A DNA stretch of 64,000 bases. Origin: Kitasatospora azatica KCTC 9699 (lineage in GTDB: Bacteria; Actinomycetota; Actinomycetes; Streptomycetales; Streptomycetaceae). The DNA lies in the NCBI RefSeq assembly GCF_000744785.1, contig NZ_JQMO01000003.1, positions 4,092,001 through 4,156,000 on the forward strand, read 5' to 3'. The notes below the pieces were generated by a model. The model saw only the letters and a program-made list of their open reading frames with translations. It ran no database searches and was not told the DNA's origin. Below, one piece after another: positions 24,881-32,261 of the stretch (positions within the stretch are counted from its first letter, which is position 1; the number at the start of each line of letters is the position of its first letter). Made by a program: the position numbers and the translations under genes.

Positions 24881-24939
24881 GACCGAAGCGTTACGCTTCC
24901 GGCGGCACAACGGACGCACCGAAAGGCTCACTCCACCTC

Positions 24940-25929
24940 ATGAAGGTTCTGATTTCCGGCGGCGCCGGCTACATCGGCAGCACCGTCGCCTCGGCCTGCC
25001 TGGAGGCCGGCCGCACGCCCGTGATCCTGGACAACCTGGTGACGGGGCGTCGGGAGTTCACCGAGGGACGGGCCTTCTACGAGGGTGACATCGCCGACGG
25101 CGAGCTGGTGGACCGGATATTCGCCGAGCACCCGGAGATCGAGGCGGTGGTGCACTGCGCCGCGCTGATCGTGGTGCCCGAGTCGGTGGCCGACCCGGTC
25201 GGCTACTACCGGGCGAACGTCGCCAAGAGCCTGGACTTCGTCAGCCACCTGCTGCGCAACGGCTGCGAGAAGATGATCTTCTCCTCCTCGGCCTCGATCT
25301 ACCGGGCCGGCGAGGACTTCAGCGTGGACGAGCAGTCCGGCCTCGACCCGCAGAGCCCGTACGCGCGCACCAAGGCCGTCTGCGAGGGCATGTTCGCCGA
25401 CATCGCCGCCACCCAGCCGATCCGGGTCCTGTCGCTGCGCTACTTCAACCCGATCGGCGCCGACCCCGAGCTGCGCACCGGCCTGCAGCTGCGCTGGCCC
25501 AGCCACGCGCTCGGCAAGCTGATCGAGGCGCACGAGGAGGGGGTGCCGTTCACCATCACCGGTGTCGACTGGCCGACCCGGGACGGTTCGGGCATCCGCG
25601 ACTACGTGCACGTCTGGGACCTGGCCACCGCGCACGTCGCCGCGCTGGCCCGGTTCGACCAGGCGCTGGACGGCAAGCGCTCCTCGGTGATCAACCTGGG
25701 CACCGGCACCGGCACCACCGTGCGCGAGCTGGTCGAGGCCTTCAACAGCGTGGTCAGCGAGCCGGTCCCGGTCACCGAGGCGGCGCTGCGCCCGGGTGAC
25801 GTGGCCGGCGCCTACACCCGCAGCGACCGGGCCAAGCGCCTGCTCGACTGGGAGCCGAAGCACAGCATCGCCGACGGCATCCGCGACTCGCTGCGCTGGG
25901 CCGAGGTCCGCGACACCCGGCTGAGCTGA
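24940..25929 (+). CDS. galE: UDP-glucose 4-epimerase family protein
   Basis: The 329-residue extended short-chain dehydrogenase has the NAD motif GGAGYIGS at its start, the catalytic Ser in FSSSASIY and the Tyr-Lys pair in SPYARTK, then SLRYFNPIGA and GIRDYVHVWDLA, all typical of GalE. It would interconvert UDP-glucose and UDP-galactose for glycan synthesis. ATG 24940 follows a GAAAGG SD. A terminator follows the stop codon and separates it from leuS. A second galE in a gal operon elsewhere is usual, so its sugar substrate could differ. Confidence 0.9.
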   Translation: MKVLISGGAGYIGSTVASACLEAGRTPVILDNLVTGRREFTEGRAFYEGDIADGELVDRIFAEHPEIEAVVHCAALIVVPESVADPVGYYRANVAKSLDFVSHLLRNGCEKMIFSSSASIYRAGEDFSVDEQSGLDPQSPYARTKAVCEGMFADIAATQPIRVLSLRYFNPIGADPELRTGLQLRWPSHALGKLIEAHEEGVPFTITGVDWPTRDGSGIRDYVHVWDLATAHVAALARFDQALDGKRSSVINLGTGTGTTVRELVEAFNSVVSEPVPVTEAALRPGDVAGAYTRSDRAKRLLDWEPKHSIADGIRDSLRWAEVRDTRLS

Positions 25930-25938
25930 CCGGCCGAA

Positions 25939-25974
25939 TGCGGGGCGTGCGGCGGACAGTCGCCACGCCCCGCA
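25939..25974 (+). terminator. galE terminator
   Basis: Perfect 11-base arms, TGCGGGGCGTG (25939-25949) with CACGCCCCGCA (25964-25974), enclose a 14-base loop with a small internal stem. No T tract. It ends 12 bases before the -10 box of the leuS leader. Confidence 0.75.
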
Positions 25975-25985
25975 GTCGCCTGCGG

Positions 25986-25991
25986 TACCCT
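25986..25991 (+). promoter_or_regulatory. -10 box of the leuS leader transcript
   Basis: TACCCT ends six bases before the ATG of the leader peptide, so transcription should begin at or next to that ATG. No clear -35 is seen. Confidence 0.5.
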
Positions 25992-25997
25992 GAGCCC

Positions 25998-26036
25998 ATG
26001 CGAACCGTGCGCCTGCTCCTTAGCCGGCCGCGCTGA
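25998..26036 (+). CDS. leuS leader peptide with three consecutive Leu codons
   Basis: ATG followed by 11 codons and TGA encodes MRTVRLLLSRPR. The three leucine codons are CTG, CTC and CTT in a row. An intrinsic terminator lies 47-69 bases downstream and leuS begins at 26211. This is the classic layout of ribosome-mediated attenuation: stalling at the Leu codons when charged tRNA-Leu is scarce would disturb terminator folding and raise LeuS synthesis. The transcript is probably leaderless. No T-box sequence is present, so a tRNA-sensing riboswitch is not the explanation. The antiterminator partner strand was not resolved by eye. Confidence 0.8.
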   Translation: MRTVRLLLSRPR

Positions 26037-26082
26037 CCAGCACCGGCCGAGCCCAGCGGGCATGCCGGAGTCAGCGTGGCGT

Positions 26083-26105
26083 CCCCTCCTGCGAGGGGCT
26101 TTTTT
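26083..26105 (+). terminator. leuS attenuator
   Basis: CCCCTC (26083-26088), loop CTGC in 26089-26092, GAGGGG (26093-26098), C, then six T bases (26100-26105). A T tract of this quality is rare in this genome, which supports a regulated terminator in the leuS leader. Confidence 0.8.
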
Positions 26106-26210
26106 GTTTCCCGGACCAGTCGCCGACCGACTGCTCGTCGGGTCTCAGGCCCCTTGTCCGGCCGACCAGCTGACGATTCGCAACCTGACACGATGGAGCT
26201 TCGAAGGACC

Positions 26211-29102
26211 ATGAGCGAGACGACCCCTGCTTCCGGCGCGGCCGAGTCCACCACCGAGCCGTTCCGCTACACAGCCTCCCTGGCCGCCGACATCGAGTCC
26301 CGCTGGCAGGACACCTGGGAGAAGGAGGGCACCTTCAACGCCCCCAACCCCGCCGGTCCGCTGGCCGACCCAAGCGCAGGTGCGGTCGCCGCCCGGCCGC
26401 ACAGCTTCATCATGGACATGTTCCCCTACCCCTCCGGCGCCGGCCTGCACGTCGGCCACCCGCTGGGGTACATCGCCACCGACGTCTACGCCCGCTACCA
26501 GCGGATGACCGGCCACAACGTGCTGCACACGCTGGGCTACGACGCCTTCGGCCTGCCCGCCGAGCAGCACGCGGTGGCCACCGGCGTGCACCCGCGGGTC
26601 TCCACCGAGGCGGCCATCGCCAACATGCGCAGCCAGCTGCGCCGGCTGGGCCTGGGCCACGACTCCCGCCGGTCGATCTCCACCATCGACCCGGAGTACT
26701 ACCGCTGGACCCAGTGGATCTTCCTGCAGATCTTCAACTCCTGGTACGACCCGGCCGCCAACGCCGCCCGCCCGATCGCCGAGCTGGTCGCCGGGTTCGC
26801 CGACGGCTCGCGCCCGACCCCCGACGGCCGCGCCTGGTCCGAGCTGTCCGGCCTGGAGCGGGACGAGGTGCTGGGCGAGTACCGGCTGGCGTACTCCAAG
26901 GAGGTGCCGGTCAACTGGTGCCCCGGCCTGGGCACCGTGCTGGCCAACGAGGAGGTCACCGCCGACGGCCGGTCCGAGCGCGGCAACTTCCCGGTCTTCA
27001 AGTCCAAGCTGCGCCAGTGGATGATGCGGATCACCGCCTACGGCGACCGCCTGATCAGCGACCTGGACCAGCTGGACTGGCCCGAGGCGATCAAGCTGCA
27101 GCAGCGCAACTGGATCGGCCGCTCCGAGGGCGCCCGGGTCGACTTCCCGGTGGCCGGCGGCGAGGCGATCACCGTCTTCACCACCCGCCCCGACACCCTG
27201 TTCGGTGCCACCTACATGGTGCTGGCGCCCGAGCACGAGCTGGTCGACTCGATCGTCCCGGCCGCCTGGCCGGCCGAGACCCACAACGACTGGAAGAACG
27301 GCGCGCACACCCCGGCCGAGGCGGTCGCCGCCTACCGTGCCGCCGCCGCCGCGAAGTCGGACGTCGAGCGCCAGATGGACGCCAAGGTCAAGACCGGCGT
27401 CTTCACCGGCGCCTACGCGACCAACCCGGTCACCGGAAAGCCGGTCCCGGTCTTCATCGCCGACTACGTGCTGATGGGCTACGGCACCGGCGCGATCATG
27501 GCCGTGCCGGCCCACGACCACCGCGACTTCGCCTTCGCCCGCGCCTTCAGCCTGCCGATGCTGTGCGTGGTCGAGCCCACCGACGGGCGCTCCAGCGACC
27601 CGCACGAGTGGGACGACGCCTTCGACACCTACGACTCGGTGATCGTCAACTCCGCCGACTCCGCCGACGGTGGAGTGTCGCTGGACGGCCTGCGGGTGAC
27701 CGAGGCCAAGGCCGCGGTCACCGAGTGGCTGACCGGGCGCGGGATCGGCGAGGGCACCGTCAACTTCCGCCTGCGCGACTGGCTGTTCAGCCGCCAGCGG
27801 TACTGGGGCGAGCCGTTCCCGATCGTCTACGACGAGGACGGCGCGATGCACGCGCTGCCCGAGTCGATGCTGCCGGTCGAGGTCCCCCAGGTGGACGACT
27901 ACTCGCCGCACACCTACGACCCGAACGACGCCGCCAGCACCCCGAAGACCCCGCTGTCGCGCAACGAGGCCTGGGTCAACGTCGAGCTGGACCTGGGCGA
28001 CGGCGTCAAGCGCTACCGCCGCGAGACCAACACCATGCCCAACTGGGCCGGCTCCTGCTGGTACGAGCTGCGCTACGTCGACCCGGTCAACGCGTCGGCC
28101 GTGGTGGACCCGGCCAACGAGGCGTACTGGATGGGCCCGACCGAGCAGAAGCCGGCCGGCGGCGTCGACCTGTACGTCGGCGGCGCCGAACACGCCGTGC
28201 TGCACCTGCTGTACGCCCGGTTCTGGCACAAGGTGCTGCACGACCTGGGCCACGTCTCCTCGGTCGAGCCGTTCCACAAGCTGTTCAACCAGGGCATGAT
28301 CACCGCCGACGTCTACCGCGACGACCGCGGCTTCCCGGTCCCCGCGGCCGAGATCGAGGAGCGCGACGGCGGCTACTTCTGGCAGGGCGAGGCGGTCACC
28401 CGCGAGGCCGGCAAGATGGGCAAGTCGCTGAAGAACGCGGTGGCCCCCGACACCATCTGCGAGGAGTACGGCGCCGACACGCTGCGCCTGTACGAGATGT
28501 CGATGGGCCCGCTGGACGTCTCCCGCCCCTGGGACCCGCGCGCCGTGGTCGGCTCCTACCGCTTCCTGCAGCGGCTGTGGCGCAACGTCGTCTCGGAGGA
28601 GACCGGCGAGCTGGTGGTGACCGAGGAGCCGGCCGACGAGCCGACCCTGCGGGCGCTGCACAAGGCGATCGACGGCATCCGCGGCGACATGGCCGGGCTG
28701 CGCTTCAACACCGCCGTGGCCAAGGCGATCGAGCTGAACAACTACCTGGTCAAGCGCGGTTCCACGCCGCGCGACGTGGCCGAGCAGCTGGTGCTGCTGG
28801 TCGCCCCGCTGGCCCCGCACATCGCCGAGGAGCTGTGGCGCCGACTGGGCCACGGCGACTCGCTGGCCTTCGCCGACTACCCGGTCGCGGACCCGGCGCT
28901 GGTGGTGGACGAGTCGGTGACCTGCGTGGTCCAGGTCAAGGGCAAGGTCAAGGCGCGCCTGGAGGTGCCGCCGACCATCTCCGACGCCGAGCTGGAGACG
29001 CTGGCGCTGGCCGACCCGGCGGTGGTCGCGGCGATCGCCGGTGCCCCGGTGCGCAAGGTGATCGCGCGGGCGCCGAAGCTGGTGAACATCGTCACCGGCT
29101 GA
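26211..29102 (+). CDS. leuS: Leucyl-tRNA synthetase
   Basis: The 963-residue class I enzyme charges tRNA-Leu. The HIGH-type motif is HVGH in FPYPSGAGLHVGHP (about residue 80), the CP1 editing domain occupies roughly 250-500 with the conserved TTRPDTLFGATY, and the KMSKS motif is KMGKS near residue 735. An anticodon-binding domain and a small C-terminal domain follow. ATG 26211 has GAAGGA upstream; in-frame earlier starts at 26076 and 26193 lie in the leader. Expression is probably set by the upstream leucine attenuator. Confidence 0.98.
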   Translation: MSETTPASGAAESTTEPFRYTASLAADIESRWQDTWEKEGTFNAPNPAGPLADPSAGAVAARPHSFIMDMFPYPSGAGLHVGHPLGYIATDVYARYQRMTGHNVLHTLGYDAFGLPAEQHAVATGVHPRVSTEAAIANMRSQLRRLGLGHDSRRSISTIDPEYYRWTQWIFLQIFNSWYDPAANAARPIAELVAGFADGSRPTPDGRAWSELSGLERDEVLGEYRLAYSKEVPVNWCPGLGTVLANEEVTADGRSERGNFPVFKSKLRQWMMRITAYGDRLISDLDQLDWPEAIKLQQRNWIGRSEGARVDFPVAGGEAITVFTTRPDTLFGATYMVLAPEHELVDSIVPAAWPAETHNDWKNGAHTPAEAVAAYRAAAAAKSDVERQMDAKVKTGVFTGAYATNPVTGKPVPVFIADYVLMGYGTGAIMAVPAHDHRDFAFARAFSLPMLCVVEPTDGRSSDPHEWDDAFDTYDSVIVNSADSADGGVSLDGLRVTEAKAAVTEWLTGRGIGEGTVNFRLRDWLFSRQRYWGEPFPIVYDEDGAMHALPESMLPVEVPQVDDYSPHTYDPNDAASTPKTPLSRNEAWVNVELDLGDGVKRYRRETNTMPNWAGSCWYELRYVDPVNASAVVDPANEAYWMGPTEQKPAGGVDLYVGGAEHAVLHLLYARFWHKVLHDLGHVSSVEPFHKLFNQGMITADVYRDDRGFPVPAAEIEERDGGYFWQGEAVTREAGKMGKSLKNAVAPDTICEEYGADTLRLYEMSMGPLDVSRPWDPRAVVGSYRFLQRLWRNVVSEETGELVVTEEPADEPTLRALHKAIDGIRGDMAGLRFNTAVAKAIELNNYLVKRGSTPRDVAEQLVLLVAPLAPHIAEELWRRLGHGDSLAFADYPVADPALVVDESVTCVVQVKGKVKARLEVPPTISDAELETLALADPAVVAAIAGAPVRKVIARAPKLVNIVTG

Positions 29103-29115
29103 TGCCGTCCGGTCT

Positions 29116-29160
29116 GTCGGCGACCCGGTTGCGTTCTGCAGCCGGGTCGCCGACTGTTTT
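29116..29160 (+). terminator. leuS terminator
   Basis: Perfect 13-base arms (29116-29128 and 29142-29154) around a 13-base loop, followed by TGTTTT, 13 bases after the leuS stop. Confidence 0.85.
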
Positions 29161-29177
29161 GCGCCGACTGCTTTGCG

Positions 29178-29219
29178 CCGGCGTGCACCAACCGGCGTGC
29201 ACCAGCCGGCGTGTACCAG
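29178..29219 (+). repeat. Three tandem 14-base repeats
   Basis: CCGGCGTGCACCAA, CCGGCGTGCACCAG and CCGGCGTGTACCAG follow without gaps in the non-coding stretch between leuS and the next gene. Units differ by one or two bases. No open frame or known motif uses them. Confidence 0.85.
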
Positions 29220-29293
29220 CTGCGCCGCAGGGTGATCGGTCTCAGGGTCATCCCTGAGCAGGCCCTGATCCGACCCCTCGATTGCCCTTGACT

Positions 29294-29313
29294 GCCCGCT
29301 TGTTCGAGCGGGC
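29294..29313. promoter_or_regulatory. Inverted repeat in the promoter region of the 29369 gene
   Basis: GCCCGCT (29294-29300) and AGCGGGC (29307-29313) flank TGTTCG. TTGACT, a good -35 sequence, ends immediately before it at 29293, so the element would sit in the promoter spacer. A second palindrome, CTCAGGG-TCAT-CCCTGAG, lies at 29241-29258. Either could be an operator. Confidence 0.35.
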
Positions 29314-29368
29314 GAGGGCTACGGTGGAAACGATACGGAGCCCGGGTTCGGTGAAAGGCGGCAAGCTG

Positions 29369-30127
29369 ATGTTCGACGCAATCGGTGCACTCGGAGTCCT
29401 GCTGTCGCTGTTCGGGATCGCCGTCGTGACGATGCTGGTGGTGGGCGCCGTCAAGGCCACCCGTGCGGTGGCGGCCAAGGTCGAGCGGACCGAGGCGCAG
29501 GCCCGCCGGGCGGTGGAGAACGTCACGCTGAAGGCCAGGACCTTCACCAAGCCCGGACCGCAGGGCGAACTCGCCGCCGTCCGGCTCTCGCTGCGCAGCG
29601 CGCTGACCGGCACCCGCGAGGTGCTGGAGCGCGGTCTGCCCACCGACGGCCAGCTCGCCGACTCGCTCGCCCTGCTCACCCGGCTCGACGCGCACGCCGC
29701 CGAGCTGGACGGCGAGTTGCGGATGCTGGAGCGCGAGCCGGAGCCGTCCCGGGTCGCCGCCAAGCTGCCCGAGCTGCGTGAGCGGGCCGAGCGGATCACG
29801 CACTCCGCGGAGTCGCTGCGCTGGGCGGCACAGGACCGGATGCACCGGTTCGCGGAGGACGAGCTGAGCCGGCTGAGCGAGGAGTGCGAGAGCGAGGCGG
29901 GGGCGCTGCGGCACTGGGATTCGGCTGCGCCTTCTGGGGCTGGGGCTGCTGGGTCTGGGACTGCGGGGGCTGCTGGGATTTCGGGGACTGCTGGGGCTGC
30001 GGGTGCGGCGCGGGCGGGGTTGGCTTCGGGGGCGGGTCGAGTGAGTGCGGAGGAGCTGCTCGGGCTCGGGCTCGGCCGCTTCGCCGAGCGACTGCGCAAG
30101 CCGAGCCCGGGGTCCTCGGCCGGCTGA
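29369..30127 (+). CDS. Membrane-anchored coiled-coil protein of unknown function
   Basis: The 252-residue protein has an N-terminal membrane helix (MFDAIGALGVLLSLFGIAVV and on, residues 1-27) and a long charged helical region (about 30-190) rich in Arg, Glu and Leu, compatible with coiled coil. Residues 195-230 are almost only Ala, Gly, Ser and Thr, coded by GCTGGG-type repeats at 29934-30030 that use codons unlike the rest. ATG 29369 is favoured; GTG 29351 is an alternative. It lies between leuS and degV, and no function can be assigned. Confidence 0.65.
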   Translation: MFDAIGALGVLLSLFGIAVVTMLVVGAVKATRAVAAKVERTEAQARRAVENVTLKARTFTKPGPQGELAAVRLSLRSALTGTREVLERGLPTDGQLADSLALLTRLDAHAAELDGELRMLEREPEPSRVAAKLPELRERAERITHSAESLRWAAQDRMHRFAEDELSRLSEECESEAGALRHWDSAAPSGAGAAGSGTAGAAGISGTAGAAGAARAGLASGAGRVSAEELLGLGLGRFAERLRKPSPGSSAG

Positions 30128-30239
30128 GGCTGCGGTCGCGGGGATCTGAGGCCGGGACCGGGTGGTCCGAGGCCAGGCCTCGGCGGTCTGAGGCCGGGCG
30201 GATGTGCCCTGTGACCTCGGGAGGAGTAACCTCCGGCTC

Positions 30240-31091
30240 ATGCTCGCCCAGCTCGCCATCGTCACCGACTCCACGGCCTATCTGCCCCAGGATGCCGTCG
30301 ACCGACACCGGATCTCCGTGGTGCCGCTGAGCGTGGTGGTCGGCGACGAGGTGCTGACCGACGGTATGGAGATCACCCCCAAGGACGTCGCCGAGGCGCT
30401 GCGCGCCAAGCAGCGGCTGACCACCTCCCGGCCCAACCCCGAGACCTTCGCCGCCGCCTACCGGGCCGCCGCCGAGGCGGGCGCGACCGGCGTGGTCTCG
30501 ATCCACATCTCCGCCGAGCTCTCCGGTACCGGCGAGGCTGCCCGGCTGGCGGCGGCCGAGGTCGGGATCCCGGTGCGGGTGGTGGACAGCCGCCTGGTCG
30601 GGATGGCGCTCGGCTACCCCGTCCTGGCCGCCGTCGAGGCGCGCGACGCCGGGCTGGACCTGGACGAGGTCGCGGCGGCCGCCGAACGGCGGGCGGCGGT
30701 GACCCGCGGGTTCTTCTACGTGGACACCCTGGAGCACCTGCGCCGGGGCGGGCGGATCGGGACGGCTCGCGCGCTGCTCGGATCGGCGCTGGCGGTCAAG
30801 CCGCTGCTCCACCTGGACGGCGGGCGGATCGAGCCGCTGGAGAAGGTACGGACGGCCTCGCGGGCGATCGCGCGACTGGAGGAGATCGCGGTCGAGCAGG
30901 CGGGGGAGCAGGCGGTGGACATCACGGTGCATCACCTGGCCGCCGCGGACCGCGCGGAGCCCCTGGCGGAGCGGCTGCGGGAGCGGGTCCCCGGGCTGCG
31001 GGAGCTGTACGTGGGGGAGGTGGGGGCGGTGATCGGGGCACATGTGGGACCAGGGCTGCTGGCGGTGGTGGTGTCGCCGGTGTCCTCCTGA
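30240..31091 (+). CDS. DegV family fatty-acid-binding protein
   Basis: The 283-residue protein fits DegV: AIVTDSTAYLP at the start, the TSRPNPETF lipid-site loop, ISAELSGT with the second lipid-contacting Ser, and GFFYVDTLEHLRRGGRIG. Proteins of this family (FakB) present fatty acids to a kinase for phospholipid synthesis; whether a FakA partner exists here cannot be seen. ATG 30240 lies 8 bases after TAACCT (30227-30232), which may direct a leaderless transcript; GGAGGAG and CCTCC around it could also form a small hairpin. It precedes comEA, the common order. Confidence 0.93.
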   Translation: MLAQLAIVTDSTAYLPQDAVDRHRISVVPLSVVVGDEVLTDGMEITPKDVAEALRAKQRLTTSRPNPETFAAAYRAAAEAGATGVVSIHISAELSGTGEAARLAAAEVGIPVRVVDSRLVGMALGYPVLAAVEARDAGLDLDEVAAAAERRAAVTRGFFYVDTLEHLRRGGRIGTARALLGSALAVKPLLHLDGGRIEPLEKVRTASRAIARLEEIAVEQAGEQAVDITVHHLAAADRAEPLAERLRERVPGLRELYVGEVGAVIGAHVGPGLLAVVVSPVSS

Positions 31092-31114
31092 CGCCGACTC
31101 AGGGGTCCACTCGG

Positions 31115-31141
31115 TTGTCCACAGGGGCCGGGTTGTCCACA
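31115..31141 (+). promoter_or_regulatory. Two perfect DnaA boxes upstream of comEA
   Basis: TTGTCCACA occurs at 31115-31123 and 31133-31141 in the same direction, 18 bases apart. Both match the strong streptomycete DnaA box exactly and are embedded in GGTTGTCCACAGG. They lie 53-79 bases upstream of the comEA start. Confidence 0.7.
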
Positions 31142-31193
31142 GGTGGTGGGCTTCTCCTGTTGCGGGTTCGGGGCGCTGCGTACCTTCGGGTCC

Positions 31194-32189
31194 ATGAACG
31201 GTCTGCACACGCTGCTTCCGCCCACGGCCCGGCGTCGCGCTTCGGCGGCGACGGTGCGGTCGCGGGCGTCGTCCCTGTTTCCGCCGGCGGCCGAGCCCGA
31301 GTCGGCCGAGCCCGAGTCGGCCGAGCCTGAGTCTTCGTCAGCTCCTGAACCCACCAGCCTCCCTGAGGACTGGCCCTACGGTTACGGGCCGCAGGTCAGG
31401 AGGCGTCGGCCCTCCCCGAGCCCGCAACCCACTCCTTCCCCGTCCCCGCTCCCGCCTCCACTCCCGTCCCCGTCCCTGCCGCCTCGCGCCGAGCCCGGGA
31501 GGCGCCGGCTCCGCCTTCCGCGTGCCCTCCACCCCTTCCTCTGGGCCGACCGCAAGGCCGTACTCGGTCTCGCCGTCCTGCTCGTCCTGGCTGTCGCCTA
31601 CGGGATCCAGCACTTCTGGCTCGGGCGCCCGCAGCCGGTCGCCGTCCCGGTCGCCTCCGCCAGACCCGCGAGCCGAGCAGCCCCGTCGCCGGCACTCCTG
31701 CCGGATCGATCCCGCGCCGTCTCCGACGCCGCCGAATCCGTCCCGGAACCCGCCCCTGACCCCAGCCCCGCCCTGCCCCCGGTGGTGGTGGACGTCGCCG
31801 GCCGGGTCGCCCACCCCGGCCTGCTCACACTTCCCGCCGGGTCACGCGTCGCCGATGCCCTGCGAGCCGCCGGTGGCACCCAAGCCGGCGTCGACACCGA
31901 CGGACTCAACCTCGCCCGGGTCCTGGTCGACGGCGAACAGGTCCTGGTCGGTGCCCCCGCCCCGCCGGCCGGCGGCTCGGCCGCGCCGACCCCGCGCGGT
32001 CCCGTGAGCATCAACCACGCGACCCTCGACCAGCTCGACGCGCTCCCCGGAATCGGACCCGTGCTGGCCCGCCACATCCTCGATTTCCGCACCCAGCACG
32101 GGCTGTTCCACTCGCTCGAGCAACTCCGGCAGATCTCCGGTATCGGCGACCGAAAGTACTCCGAGCTCAAGCCGCTGCTGACCCTCTGA
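31194..32189 (+). CDS. comEA: ComEA-family DNA-binding protein
   Basis: The 331-residue protein has a long Pro/Ser/Arg-rich cytoplasmic N-terminus (about 1-115), one membrane helix near 125-145 (KAVLGLAVLLVLAVAYGIQ), an outer SLBB domain (VVVDVAGRVAHPGLLTLPAGSRV) and a C-terminal helix-hairpin-helix pair (VSINHATLDQLDALPGIGPVLARHILDFR). It would bind double-stranded DNA for delivery to ComEC. ATG 31194 lies 7 bases after TACCTT. The N-terminal extension is much longer than in Bacillus ComEA. Streptomycetes are not known to be naturally competent, so its role is open. Confidence 0.9.
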   Translation: MNGLHTLLPPTARRRASAATVRSRASSLFPPAAEPESAEPESAEPESSSAPEPTSLPEDWPYGYGPQVRRRRPSPSPQPTPSPSPLPPPLPSPSLPPRAEPGRRRLRLPRALHPFLWADRKAVLGLAVLLVLAVAYGIQHFWLGRPQPVAVPVASARPASRAAPSPALLPDRSRAVSDAAESVPEPAPDPSPALPPVVVDVAGRVAHPGLLTLPAGSRVADALRAAGGTQAGVDTDGLNLARVLVDGEQVLVGAPAPPAGGSAAPTPRGPVSINHATLDQLDALPGIGPVLARHILDFRTQHGLFHSLEQLRQISGIGDRKYSELKPLLTL

Positions 32190-32261
32190 CCGTCCTGACC
32201 CCGCTGACCGTCCTGCTCCGCAGCCTTCCTGACCCCGCTGACCTCGCCCTCAGGCCCACGT

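Noticed and set aside
25930..26210. T-box riboswitch upstream of leuS
   Set aside because: No T-box sequence or specifier-loop layout is visible; a leader peptide with Leu codons and a simple terminator explains the region better.
31115..31141. Replication origin
   Set aside because: Only two strong DnaA boxes, no AT-rich unwinding region and no dnaA, dnaN or parAB genes nearby.
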